Positions 13,618 to 22,035 of a DNA stretch of 22,036 bases are shown here, one piece after another. The notes under the pieces were generated by a model that was not told where the DNA came from, did no database searches, and worked only from the letters and a program-made list of their open reading frames with translations. Source of the DNA: DROE01 sp964569865 (lineage in GTDB: Bacteria; Pseudomonadota; Alphaproteobacteria; Rhizobiales; Devosiaceae); contig CAZMVQ010000041.1 in assembly GCA_964569865.1 (NCBI GenBank), forward strand, positions 1 through 22,036, written 5' to 3'. Every line of letters begins with the position of its first letter. Positions within the stretch are counted from its first letter, which is position 1. Made by a program: the position numbers and the translations under genes.

Positions 13618-16386
13618 TCAGGATTTTGGACGCGAAACATATTCCAATATTGAGACAAGTGAAACGAAGGGGATTTTTAAGTGCTTTGTCAGTCCAATGG
13701 CGCAGGTGGAAACGGTTGAAGCTCCAATTTCGCAGTTTTCAGGAAGGTCATTTGCAGCAAATCTTAAGGCGTGGGCGTTTAGTTCAGGCTGAAAAATGCC
13801 CTTGTCACCGGCATAGCCGCAGCAGGTGACAGAATTTAAGATAGCGATATTCTTTGCGCAAACCTGTGCCAAGGATTTTGTAAAGGAACTTTTATTTGTG
13901 GTTTTGCTGGCGCAATTTAGATGCACCACCAGATTTTCTATCTGGTTTATATGCTCTAAGCGCGGCACCACTTGCTTGAGAAGAAATTCAACACTGTCTT
14001 CAACTTGCATGCCATTTTGGTTTATTTGTTTGGCGCAGGTGGAGGCATCGGTTATTATTTTGATCTGTCGGTTGTTGTTGGTTTTATTCAAAGCAACGTT
14101 AAGTTTTTTTTCCACCTGTTTTGCCTCATGGGGAAATCCCTTGCTGGCAAAGGGCTGCCCGCAGCAAAACCCTCGGGTTTTGTTTGGAAGTATTGGGTTA
14201 AATCCGGCTCTTTTCAGTAAGACCGGCATGGCCTTTGTTAAAGGCAACAGGTCTAGAGAAGTTTTTGAAGCTCCAAAAATTCTGGACGGGCAGGCCGGGA
14301 AATAGATTACATCTTCGGACTGTGTTTTATTATTGATTTCTTCTTGTTTTGGTTTTGTGGGCTTTGGGGGAGGCGCGGGCAGATTTTTGCCCATATCACC
14401 CGGCAGCAGGCTAAGGGAAGAAAGGGCGATCTTGCTTAGAGTTTCTACTGCTGAAGTATTCTTGGCAGCGAGAGCGGCGATATTTTTGCTCAAGGAAGAA
14501 GTTTGCTGACTTCGTTTGTTTAGCACCATGGCCCCGGTATCAATACCAATGGGGCAAAGGGTTGCGCACAAAGAGCATCCGGCGCATGTGTCCATTACGG
14601 CTCTGGAAAAACCAGTATTTAATTCAGCTAGAAGCGGGTTGTTTTCGCCGCTGTTTTCCAAACGCGCCTGCTCTCGGTTGACCGCGATGCGTTGGCGCGG
14701 GGTCAGGGTAAATCCGGCAGACGGGCAGATCGGTTCACAAACCCCGCATTCAACACAAAGATCAACCAGATCATCACTGGTCACCATATGTTTGGTATTT
14801 TCAATGTGGGCATTTTTATTATCGTTTAACAAAACACCGGGGTTTAATATGTTTTGCGGGTCAAGCAATTGCTTGATCCGGTGCATTATTTCATAGGCTT
14901 TTTTGCCCCATTCTGCTTCGACAAACGGGGCGATTGCCCGTCCGGTGCCATGCTCCGCTTTCAAAGACCCCTTATATTTGATTGAAATCAGATCGGACAG
15001 ATCGGCACCAAGATCTGCAAAGCGGCGCAATTCACTTTCTTTGGTGAAATCTCCATGCATTTGAAAATGAAGGTTGCCGGACAGGGCATGACCAAAAATC
15101 ACCCCTTCATGATATTGATGCTTATCCAACAAAAACCGCAGATCATCCACCACATCAGCCAGCCGATCGATGGGCACCGCCAGATCTTCTGTCAGCATTA
15201 AGGAACCTTTTGGCCTGATAGCACCAACCGAAGCAAACATGCCTTTTCTGATATCCCAGAGCCCGGACTGAATTTTTGGGTCTTTGGTGAAATCGGGCGT
15301 AGAAAGAGTGCCAATTTTTTGCATGGCTTTGATGGCGGCATCTATTTCCTTATCGAGCTTAAGATCGCTATCAGCCATGATTTCGATAAGTACAGCAGGA
15401 GAATTTTCGTTCAATACGTGTTTGAATGCGGCCATGGCAGGCAGGTGTTCAACCTTTGCCAGCGCTTTTCGCTCCATAAATTCGGCCGCCGACACTCCAA
15501 CCTTATGTAGGGCCTGCACGCCTTTGGCAGCGATATGGTTGGAAGCAAAGGGGACCAGAGCGGTTGCTTTATGGGGGTGATCATCAACACTGTTATAGGT
15601 GATGCTTGTGACAAAGCCCAAAGTGCCCTCGGAGCCGACCAAAAGGTGGGTGAGCATATCTATGGGGTCATTGAAATCAATCAGGGCGTTTAGTGAATAC
15701 CCGACAGTGTTCTTGATTTCATATTTGCGGATAATCAGATCGAGCAATTGTTTATCAGAGCGGATTTTTGCTGAAAGCTCTCTCAATCCGTCGATAATAT
15801 CCGGTCTTTTATTTATAAAATCTTTTTTTGACTGCAAGCTAGAGCTATCGAGGCAAGTTCCATCGGCCAGAATAATAGAAATATCGCTCATGGTTTGATA
15901 GGTGTTCTGGGCAGTTCCGCAACACATGCCCGATGCATTATTGGCAACAACTCCACCGATTTTGCAGGTGGCAACACTGGCCGGATCCGGGCCGATTTTT
16001 TTATTATAGGGTTTCAGGGAAGCATTGGCGTTGGCGACAATGGTGCCGGGGCCAAGGGTGATTTTGTTGCCCTTCTCAAGGATTTCAATATTGTTCCATC
16101 CGTCCCCAAGAACCAAAAGCACCCCATCACCAACGGCCTGACCGGATAAAGATGTGCCGGCGGCCCGAAAAGTTATGCCGATATTTTCACGCTGGCAGGC
16201 ATCAAGCAATATTTGCACTTCTGAGGCAGAATTTACAATTGCAACCAATGCGGGAACCAGACGAAAATAGCTTGCGTCACCGGAATAGGCGTAAGTATAA
16301 AGCGCGTCGGTTTTCAGGCGTTCAGGCGGGATAATGGTCGCCAGACTTTTTGCAATCCTGATACCTGCGGCTTTTTTATTAGTCAT
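13618..16386 (-). CDS. FAD-binding and 4Fe-4S D-2-hydroxyacid dehydrogenase (D-lactate dehydrogenase-like)
   Basis: This 922-residue protein fuses a GlcD-like flavin domain to a GlcF-like iron-sulphur domain. The N-terminal PCMH-type FAD domain has FRAAGTSLSGQAVGDG (about 73-88), IGGVVANNASGMCCG and GSEGTLGFVTS. An FAD-oxidase C-terminal domain follows, with GHALSGNLHF and AEHGTGRAIAP. Two complete ferredoxin-type Cys sets come next, CVECGVCEPICP (from about 543) and CAGCSLCATLCP (from about 598). Two CCG-type motifs complete it, CCGQPF (about 741) and CCGYAGDKG (about 855). Such enzymes oxidise D-lactate or D-2-hydroxyglutarate and feed electrons to the membrane quinone pool or a cytochrome. 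The exact substrate cannot be read from the sequence. It is somewhat shorter than E. coli YdiJ (about 1018). It is divergent from the helical protein upstream. Confidence 0.9.
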   Translation of the reverse strand: MTNKKAAGIRIAKSLATIIPPERLKTDALYTYAYSGDASYFRLVPALVAIVNSASEVQILLDACQRENIGITFRAAGTSLSGQAVGDGVLLVLGDGWNNIEILEKGNKITLGPGTIVANANASLKPYNKKIGPDPASVATCKIGGVVANNASGMCCGTAQNTYQTMSDISIILADGTCLDSSSLQSKKDFINKRPDIIDGLRELSAKIRSDKQLLDLIIRKYEIKNTVGYSLNALIDFNDPIDMLTHLLVGSEGTLGFVTSITYNSVDDHPHKATALVPFASNHIAAKGVQALHKVGVSAAEFMERKALAKVEHLPAMAAFKHVLNENSPAVLIEIMADSDLKLDKEIDAAIKAMQKIGTLSTPDFTKDPKIQSGLWDIRKGMFASVGAIRPKGSLMLTEDLAVPIDRLADVVDDLRFLLDKHQYHEGVIFGHALSGNLHFQMHGDFTKESELRRFADLGADLSDLISIKYKGSLKAEHGTGRAIAPFVEAEWGKKAYEIMHRIKQLLDPQNILNPGVLLNDNKNAHIENTKHMVTSDDLVDLCVECGVCEPICPSAGFTLTPRQRIAVNREQARLENSGENNPLLAELNTGFSRAVMDTCAGCSLCATLCPIGIDTGAMVLNKRSQQTSSLSKNIAALAAKNTSAVETLSKIALSSLSLLPGDMGKNLPAPPPKPTKPKQEEINNKTQSEDVIYFPACPSRIFGASKTSLDLLPLTKAMPVLLKRAGFNPILPNKTRGFCCGQPFASKGFPHEAKQVEKKLNVALNKTNNNRQIKIITDASTCAKQINQNGMQVEDSVEFLLKQVVPRLEHINQIENLVVHLNCASKTTNKSSFTKSLAQVCAKNIAILNSVTCCGYAGDKGIFQPELNAHALRFAANDLPENCEIGASTVSTCAIGLTKHLKIPFVSLVSILEYVSRPKS

Positions 16387-16591
16387 GGCTTTTTGCTCAC
16401 ATCACTCTTGGGAAATTTTTTGCATCACTTGTCAGCAATTGTCTAGCGTTCAAAACGCTGGCTTGAATTTGATGATTAAGGTTTTGGAAAGCACTTTAAT
16501 GGCAAAATGGAAGTAGTGATTTGATTTTTTGGGTGTTTTGGAAGCTGGGCCCTTTTGCCTGGTTTTACTCTGATGCCATGGAGCTGTCTAA
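16387..16591. promoter_or_regulatory. divergent intergenic region with 8-bp hairpin
   Basis: These 205 bases separate the D-2-hydroxyacid dehydrogenase and the helical protein gene. They contain a hairpin at 16443-16461: AGCGTT and AACGCT pair perfectly around CAA, extended by one G-T and one C-G pair. It could be an operator for the dehydrogenase, whose start is about 60 bases away. No coding sequence or clear -35/-10 was seen. Confidence 0.35.
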
Positions 16592-17350
16592 ATGACACAT
16601 ATTCCAGCCTCGGCTGTCTTTGGAGACGTGTCAATCGGCTCATTATTTGGTGCGGGGCAAACCAGAGCGATTACTCCCGAGCAGCAGTCAGCGCGGGTGA
16701 TCATTGATTCTCAAAAACAAGAAATCAATCGTTTGCGCGGATATAAGCCGGTATTGAACAATGCGGAAAAAGCAAAACTTTCCGAAATTCAGGCCCAAGT
16801 CGTAGCTATTCAGCAAAAGTCCGCTAATGGCACTGTGCGGCCTGACGAGCTTGAAGACCGCACCGAACTGCTGGCTCGGGCCGATGAGATAATTGGCAAG
16901 CCGACTTCTGAAGTTGATGGCGAAGATGAAAAGCTGGCCGAATATGCAAGTATTTTACAAACCCTCTTGGATCCGAAATTAAATCCCATTGAACAAAAAC
17001 GACTGGACCGGCTGGAACGGGTTAAGGACAATATTGAAGAAAACCTGAACAGAAATCCGGGCAGTGCAACAATAAGAGCGCAGTTTCAAAGCATTGTTCG
17101 CCAGATTGAGCAGGTTAATCCGCCGCGTGCCATATCTCAACTTTCTGTGGCAGAGCGCAAGGCTTATGATGATCTGGCAGACCTGATCAATGAACGATCC
17201 GGGGCAAAAATACAATTATCTGCTCGCGATACCATGCGGGTAGCAGAGCTTGAAAGTTCAATTTTGAATTTACAAGGCTCGCTTCCCCCCAATGCGAGCA
17301 ATCAACCAACATCGCAGCAGGTCTCGCGGGCCTATGCAAGGTTGCTATAG
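16592..17350 (+). CDS. unrecognised helical (coiled-coil) protein
   Basis: This 252-residue protein has a start well supported by GGAG eight bases before the ATG. No family is recognised. There is no signal peptide, no membrane helix and no Cys. The first 25 residues are small and flexible (ASAVFGDVSIGSLFGAGQ). The remainder is strongly charged and helical, with several Gln/Glu/Lys/Leu-rich stretches likely to form coiled coils: about 28-90, 105-150 and 195-228. Phrases such as LNNAEKAKLSEIQAQ and LSVAERKAYDDLADLINERS look like two related helical hairpins. A Pro/Asn/Ser-rich stretch (LPPNASNQPTSQQ) precedes the end. It is a single gene, divergent from the dehydrogenase and convergent with rplS, ending at the shared terminator. 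Codon choice looks like that of its neighbours. Confidence 0.7.
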   Translation: MTHIPASAVFGDVSIGSLFGAGQTRAITPEQQSARVIIDSQKQEINRLRGYKPVLNNAEKAKLSEIQAQVVAIQQKSANGTVRPDELEDRTELLARADEIIGKPTSEVDGEDEKLAEYASILQTLLDPKLNPIEQKRLDRLERVKDNIEENLNRNPGSATIRAQFQSIVRQIEQVNPPRAISQLSVAERKAYDDLADLINERSGAKIQLSARDTMRVAELESSILNLQGSLPPNASNQPTSQQVSRAYARLL

Positions 17351-17386
17351 GAGTTGGGTTTGCCTCGCCTCACAAAAAGTCTAACA

Positions 17387-17416
17387 AAAAACCCGACGGG
17401 AAGCCGCCGGGTTTTT
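17387..17416. terminator. bidirectional intrinsic terminator
   Basis: AAAAACCCG and CGGGTTTTT pair perfectly, with an inner CGG-CCG after one A-C mismatch and a GAAG loop. There is a T-run on the plus strand and, by symmetry, on the minus strand. It lies between the stops of the helical-protein gene and rplS and serves both. Confidence 0.9.
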
Positions 17417-17443
17417 GTATATAATTGATAATTCAAATAAAAA

Positions 17444-17962
17444 CTATTCGCTTTTATTTTCCTGCTCGGCAGCAGCAGCAGCTTTTTCTTCTTCAGCGCG
17501 CTGTGTCGCCAAGGCAATCGCTGCCTCTTCGCGCTCTTTTTCTCTTAGGGCGCGGGCTTCGGCTGCCAAGGCGCGCTCACCATCGCGAATGCGCTTGGTG
17601 CGGGCGTTAGTGGCTTCAAAAATCCTTGCAGATTTACCACGGCGATCGCGAAGATAATAAAGTTTGGCGCGTTTGACCTTGCCACGGCGTAAAACTTCAA
17701 TGCGATCAATATTGGGAGAATAAAGGGGAAATACCCTTTCAACACCCTCGCCATAGGAAATTTTGCGAACGGTGAAGTTCTGGTTCAGGCCAGCTCCGGC
17801 GCGGGCAATAACCACACCTTCATAGGCCTGAAGACGTTGTTTTTCGCCCTCGCGCACTTTAACCCATACCTTTACGGTATCACCGTGGGAAAAATCAGCA
17901 ATTTCGCGTGTTTTGGCGAGTGCTTCTGTTTGCTCTTTATCGAGCTGTTCAATAATGTTCAT
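17444..17962 (-). CDS. rplS: 50S ribosomal protein L19
   Basis: This 172-residue protein matches bacterial L19, which sits at the 30S-50S interface. Recognisable segments are FSHGDTVKVWVKVREGEKQR, LQAYEGVVIAR, NFTVRKISYGEGVERVFPLY and the RRGKVKRAKLYYLR core. Typical L19 is about 115-125 residues. Here about 50 extra residues follow, rich in Ala, Glu, Arg and Lys, ending EQENKSE and probably helical. Such tails are common in alphaproteobacteria. It is the last gene of the ffh-rpsP-rimM-trmD-rplS block but is separated from trmD by 175 bases, so it probably has its own promoter. The ribosome-binding site is weak (GGAAAAG before the ATG). Confidence 0.97.
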   Translation of the reverse strand: MNIIEQLDKEQTEALAKTREIADFSHGDTVKVWVKVREGEKQRLQAYEGVVIARAGAGLNQNFTVRKISYGEGVERVFPLYSPNIDRIEVLRRGKVKRAKLYYLRDRRGKSARIFEATNARTKRIRDGERALAAEARALREKEREEAAIALATQRAEEEKAAAAAEQENKSE

Positions 17963-18076
17963 TTGTTCTTTTCCGTATCTAATCTTTTCTTGAGGAGCGT
18001 TTTAAAAACTTTTTCGAAAAATTATGGATCAAGTTTTTCGCCCGGTCTTTGTTGGACGGAAGTGTCGTCGAAGCGG

Positions 18077-18106
18077 CCTATACATGGGAATATTAAAAGA
18101 GTCCAA
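18077..18106 (-). promoter_or_regulatory. candidate promoter of rplS
   Basis: Read on the minus strand, TTGGAC and TATAGG are separated by 18 bases and lie about 115 bases before the rplS ATG. This fits a sigma-70-type promoter for rplS with a leader of about 100 bases. The leader also holds a TTTTTCGAAAAA palindrome (18010-18021). Motif match only. Confidence 0.35.
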
Positions 18107-18137
18107 TATAAATCGTTTTTTTAGAAATTTTGGCAGC

Positions 18138-18830
18138 TCAATCCTGTTTTTTTAGCGCCATGTCTGGTCGAATTTTTGCGGTAAGGAGTTCGCTTTGGTT
18201 TTGACGCCATTGTTTAATTTTTTTGTGGTCGCCGGAGATCAAAACCTTTGGGACTTCTAAGTCTTCGAAGATTTGCGGTCTGGTATATTGGGGATATTCC
18301 AGCAGATTGTTTTCATGGCTTTCTTCATGGGAGCTGGCGCTGGAGCCTAAAACTCCCGGAATTAGCCGAACAGTTGCTTCAAGCAGGGTCATTGCCGCGA
18401 CTTCTCCCCCCGCCAGCACATAATCTCCGATGGAGATTTCCGTTAAGTTACGGGCCTCAATAATTCTTTGATCGACCCCTTCAAAACGACCGCAAATCAA
18501 AACAACACCCGGACCAGATGCCAGTTGATGAGCTTTTTCCTGAGTAAAGGGTTTGCCACGTGGACTCATTAACAGCCGAGGGCGGGCATCATCGTGTGGT
18601 GAGATTGCATCAATGGCACGGCCCAATATATCAGGGCGCAAAACCATACCCGGTCCACCACCTGATGGGGTATCGTCAACATCTTTGTGTTTTGAGGTGG
18701 AAAAATCGCGCAGATTTGTTGCCGATAGCGACCATAGGCTCTTATCCAATCCGCGCCCGATAACAGAGGCACCAAGAGGTCCGGGAAACAGATCGGGAAA
18801 CAATGTGATAATATCAGCCTTGAAGCTCAT
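18138..18830 (-). CDS. trmD: tRNA (guanine-N1-)-methyltransferase TrmD
   Basis: This 230-residue SPOUT methyltransferase makes m1G37 next to the anticodon of tRNAs that read CNN codons, which prevents +1 frameshifting. Visible landmarks are ADIITLFPDLF at the start, DDTPSGGGPGMVLRPD (about 53-67), ICGRFEGVDQRIIEAR and SIGDYVLAGGEVAAMTLLEA (knotted SAM site, about 112-152). LLEYPQYTRP and the HKKIKQWR C-terminal helix complete it. By hand alignment to E. coli TrmD, Arg154 is Arg155 here, while catalytic Asp169 is replaced by Glu170. The start overlaps the rimM stop by one base (TAATG), indicating translational coupling. Confidence 0.97.
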   Translation of the reverse strand: MSFKADIITLFPDLFPGPLGASVIGRGLDKSLWSLSATNLRDFSTSKHKDVDDTPSGGGPGMVLRPDILGRAIDAISPHDDARPRLLMSPRGKPFTQEKAHQLASGPGVVLICGRFEGVDQRIIEARNLTEISIGDYVLAGGEVAAMTLLEATVRLIPGVLGSSASSHEESHENNLLEYPQYTRPQIFEDLEVPKVLISGDHKKIKQWRQNQSELLTAKIRPDMALKKQD

Positions 18831-19402
18831 TATCGTTTTTCTCCATCTATTTCCTCAGGTGGGATAATGGTTAAAAATCCTTCGCTAATAGAAATATCAG
18901 GCACAATTGCGCGGGTAAATGGAAATAAATCAGTTTTGCCGGAAGGCTGTTTGATTTCGATAAGGTCAGCAGCGCCAAAATTGGGCAGGGCCACTACCTC
19001 TCCAAGTAAAGTGCCATTTTCAAGACGTGCCTCAAGTCCGATTAGATCAACGTGTAAAAACTCGTCTTCGTTTTCATCCCCATCGTATTCTTTAAGTTTT
19101 TCGCGAGGCACATAAAGTTCTACGCCGTTCAGCTCATCGGCCTTTTCCCGCGAATCAATGCCCTTCAAGGTGGCGATGATCACTGATTGCTGGGAGGAGG
19201 ATTTTTTGTTCTTTGCCGGGCGGGTTTTGGAAATTTTTAATGTCAGGCCGGGAATGGATGTTAAAAGCTCTCCATATTGGCCAATGGCCAACGGGTCTTG
19301 TGCATAGGAGTTTATTCGCACCTGACCCTTTAGGCCATGGGCCGCACCAATGCGGCCCATGAGGACAGATGATTTGTCTGGGCTGGATGGTTGCCCTGAC
19401 AT
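18830..19402 (-). CDS. rimM: 16S rRNA processing / ribosome maturation factor RimM
   Basis: This 190-residue protein matches RimM, which assists assembly of the 30S head and binds S19. The N-terminal barrel holds VLMGRIGAAHGLKGQVRINS and a long basic loop. The PRC-barrel second half holds EFLHVDLIGLEARLENGTLL, GEVVALPNFGAADLIEI and the closing GFLTIIPPEEI. It lies two bases after rpsP and overlaps trmD by one base, the classical operon order. The KTRPAKNKKSSSQQS stretch (about 59-73) is a lineage-specific insert or a lengthened loop. Confidence 0.96.
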   Translation of the reverse strand: MSGQPSSPDKSSVLMGRIGAAHGLKGQVRINSYAQDPLAIGQYGELLTSIPGLTLKISKTRPAKNKKSSSQQSVIIATLKGIDSREKADELNGVELYVPREKLKEYDGDENEDEFLHVDLIGLEARLENGTLLGEVVALPNFGAADLIEIKQPSGKTDLFPFTRAIVPDISISEGFLTIIPPEEIDGEKR

Positions 19403-19404
19403 GA

Positions 19405-19797
19405 TTATTGAGCCACAGTTTCTTCTTTGGCGCCATCAGAGGCGGCTTCTTCTTTTGCATCAGCTTCGGCCTGAGATTTTTCTTCGGCGCGTTCGAGAGC
19501 TTTTTTGCCCGGCTTGGCTTTGTTGGGATTGTTGCGCACTTCGCGTTTCAAAATATCTGCGGCATCCAGAAAACGCGCTACCCGATCGGTGGGAATTGCA
19601 CCAACGGAAAGCCAGTGTTTTGCGCGCTCTGCATCAAGTTTAATCCGCTCATCGTTATCTTTGGGCAGCATGGGATTATAGGCACCAATGCGCTCGATAA
19701 AACGACCATCACGCGGGGCGCGTACATCAGCAATTACGATGTGGTAATAGGGGCGTTTTTTTGAGCCTGCACGGGCCAGACGAATTTTAAGTGCCAT
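19405..19797 (-). CDS. rpsP: 30S ribosomal protein S16
   Basis: This 130-residue protein begins MALKIRLARAGSKKRPYYHI and continues with DGRFIERIGAYNPM and HWLSVGAIPTDRVARFL, the standard S16 core of about 80-85 residues. The C-terminal 45 residues form an Ala/Glu/Lys-rich tail typical of alphaproteobacterial S16. AAGGA stands about 9 bases before the ATG. The gene lies 66 bases after the ffh stop and 2 bases before the rimM start. Confidence 0.98.
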   Translation of the reverse strand: MALKIRLARAGSKKRPYYHIVIADVRAPRDGRFIERIGAYNPMLPKDNDERIKLDAERAKHWLSVGAIPTDRVARFLDAADILKREVRNNPNKAKPGKKALERAEEKSQAEADAKEEAASDGAKEETVAQ

Positions 19798-19863
19798 TAG
19801 TTTAGTTCCTTAGGTTTTGAAGTTTGTTTTTAGAAAGGTTAGGAGGTTAGATTTTATATCGGT

Positions 19864-21530
19864 CTATTTCTTTTTTAGTGGCCCGGAGCCTAATCCCGGA
19901 AGGCCGGGGAACTGAGGTTTGCCCAATTCAGGCAGGCCGGAAGATTTTGCCAGTTTGGAAAAATCTGCGGGAAGTTTTTCAGTGATATTTTTTGGGGCCT
20001 CCTGAGGCATAGAGGCGGGATCAATGCCCAATTCTGCGGCCATTCTTTCAAGCTCTGCCGGGTCCATATTGGAGAGATCGGGCATGCCTGCGCCACNNNN
20101 NNNNNNNNNNNNNNNNNNNNNNNNNNNNNNNNNNNNNNNNNNNNNNNNNNNNNNNNNNNNNNNNNNNNNNNNNNNNNNNNNNNNNNNNNNNNNNNNCCAA
20201 ACATCGAGCCCATTGCCGCGCCCATGCCACCGCCCTTGGCCATTTTTTTCATCATCGAGGCCATCTGGCGGTGCTGTTTTATCAATCTGTTGATCTGGGA
20301 TACTTCGGTGCCGGAACCTGCGGCGATGCGCTTGCGCCGTGAGGCATTTAAAAGCTCTGGGCGCTCGCGCTCTTTTTTAGTCATGGAAGAAATTATTGCG
20401 ACCTGATGGTCAAAGGTTTTTTCATCAACATTGGCCGAGGAAATGGCTTTTTTCATTTGGCCCATGCCAGGCATCAGACCCATCAATGCACCCATGCCGC
20501 CCATTTTTTTCATTTGCAGCAATTGCGCGCGCAGATCATTGAGATCAAAGATGCCTTTTTTGACCTTTTTGGCCATTTTGGCCGCATCGGCCATGGAAAC
20601 GGTTTCGGCGGCTTTTTCCACCAGAGAGACAATGTCTCCCATGCCAAGAATTCTATCGGCAACCCGTTTGGGATGAAATTCTTCCAGCCCGTCCATTTTT
20701 TCGGATGTGCCAATAAGTTTAATGGGTTTGCCAGTGGCAGCGCGCATGGAAAGGGCAGCCCCGCCGCGTCCATCACCATCCATACGGGTGAGAACGATGC
20801 CGGTAATTGCCACGCGTTCATCAAACGAGCGGGCCAGATTTACCGCGTCCTGCCCGGTCAGGGCATCAACAACCAGCAAAACCTCATGGGGATTGGTTGC
20901 TTCTTTGATCTGAGTGGTTTCGGCCATCAGTTCTTCGTCAATATGGGTGCGACCGGCGGTATCAAGAATATAAATATCATAGCCGCCGCGTTTGGCGGTA
21001 TCGGCAGCGCGATTGGCTATTTGCAACGGTGTCTGATCTGCAACAATCTCCAACGTATCTACTTCGATCTGCTCCCCAAGAATTTTTAGCTGCTCCATGG
21101 CGGCGGGGCGTCTTGTATCAAGGGAGGCAAGCAGGATTTTTTTGTTCTCGCGCTTTTTCAAGCGGCGGGCGAGTTTGGCAGTGGTGGTGGTTTTACCCGA
21201 ACCCTGCAAACCAACCATCAGGATTGGCACCGGGGGAGTGGCGCGCAAATCTATGGGCACAGCCTCTTTGCCCAAAACCCGCACCAGCTCATCATTGACG
21301 ATTTTGATGACCTGTTGGCCCGGAGTAATGGAGCGGGTGACTTCTGAGCCGGTGGCACGGGTGCGCACCTGTTCAACAAAAGCGCGCACAACCTCAAGGG
21401 ATACGTCAGCTTCAATCAAGGCGCGGCGAATTTCACGCAAGGTTGCGTTGACGTCCGCTTCGCTAAGTGCGCCACGGCCGGTGATATTCTTAAATATTTT
21501 GCCCAGACGGTCGCTGAGATTATCAAACAT
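19864..21530 (-). CDS. ffh: signal recognition particle protein Ffh (interrupted by an assembly gap)
   Basis: Ffh is the GTPase that, with 4.5S RNA and FtsY, delivers nascent membrane proteins to the translocon. The N and G domains are complete: MFDNLSDRLGKIFKNITGRG at the start, G1 loop GLQGSGKTT (107-115), DTRRPAA, DTAGR and TRMDGDGRGGAALS. The Met-rich M domain follows, with LLQMKKMGGMGALMGLMPGM and SRRKRIAAGSGT. After MGAAMGSMF comes the 100-N gap. The real C-terminus resumes in another frame as GAGMPDLSNMDPAELERM and ends LGSGPLKKK at 19864. The two parts give 444 and 76 complete residues, close to the usual total, so the true gap is probably short and Gly-rich. A frame read straight through the N run gives a false C-terminus ending near 19890. 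GAGGT stands before the ATG. Confidence 0.95.
20097..20196. other. assembly gap (100 N) inside ffh
   Basis: Exactly 100 N in the Gly/Met-rich linker of ffh. The flanking coding parts are 1334 and 233 bases, so an intact frame needs a gap of 2 modulo 3. One hundred is 1 modulo 3, so the true length is not 100. Confidence 0.99.
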
Positions 21531-21674
21531 TCATATACCTCGCGGGTCGCGCTACACGAAAAAAACCCGTGTGACAGTTTATTCGTTTCATCCCTTTCGG
21601 GATAAAAACTCTTTTTCTATGCCCAACACATATGGGTATGAAAGCCTAAAAAGCCAAAAACATCAGCCAAAAGA

Positions 21675-21703
21675 CACCCGAGGGCGCAACGCGCTGGCGG
21701 GTG
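21675..21703 (-). terminator. GC-rich hairpin upstream of ffh, probable terminator
   Basis: CACCCG and CGGGTG pair over 6 bp. After a 3x3 internal loop, GCGC and GCGC pair around a three-base loop. Read on the minus strand the stem is followed by TCTTTTGG, which suits termination of a gene upstream of ffh. A second perfect hairpin (GTGTGTA and TACACAC, 21710-21729) stands just before it, and ATCCC-GAAA-GGGAT lies at 21590-21603 on the minus strand. The remainder of 21531-21795 holds no credible gene. Confidence 0.45.
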
Positions 21704-21795
21704 GGGACCGTGTGTATCAAAGTACACACTAGTGGCTCATATTTGTAACATTCAAGACAGAGTTGAGGGCTTATAGGGGGATGGAGGGTAAAGAG

Positions 21796-22035
21796 TCAAC
21801 GGGAAGGAGGGGGGCAGTACTCGGATGGTCGATTTGCTATAATTTGTTTGGTCTTTGGGTCTATAACTTCTTTTGACAATAATGAGCGTTCAAGATGGAT
21901 GAGCTTGATTGATGCAAGTTTGTTTTTACCAACAATCTTCGCCATTTCTTTGCTGTGACCGGCGTTAGGCGGGGAAATTACCTTAAGGGTTTTTTTGGGA
22001 AATATCACGAGTTTATTGTACTCTTCACGATCCAT
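21796..22035 (-). CDS. unrecognised short open frame at the window edge
   Basis: A 79-residue frame begins with ATG at 22035, one base from the window end, so the true start may lie outside. The product is basic and Cys-poor, with IFPKKTLKVISPPNAGHSKE, ASIKLIHLERSLLSKE and an end PSEYCPPPSR. No signal peptide, membrane helix or known motif is seen. It is on the same strand as ffh, ends 265 bases before it, and has the GC-rich hairpin downstream, which mildly supports a real gene. The low-complexity end, where the DNA is a run of C and T, weakens it. It could be a chance frame. Confidence 0.35.
   Translation of the reverse strand: MDREEYNKLVIFPKKTLKVISPPNAGHSKEMAKIVGKNKLASIKLIHLERSLLSKEVIDPKTKQIIANRPSEYCPPPSR

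Noticed and set aside
13826..14305. 159-residue plus-strand frame
   Set aside because: Antisense to the iron-sulphur domain of the hydroxyacid dehydrogenase, whose CCG motifs are conserved.
20406..21089. 227-residue open frame opposite ffh
   Set aside because: It lies wholly antisense to the well-supported ffh G and M domains; its His/Phe/Gly-rich product is what the reverse of Met/Lys/Ala-rich coding sequence gives.
21097..21732. 211-residue plus-strand frame over the start of ffh
   Set aside because: Antisense to the N and G domains of ffh, no ribosome-binding site, Arg/Ser-rich composition typical of a shadow frame.
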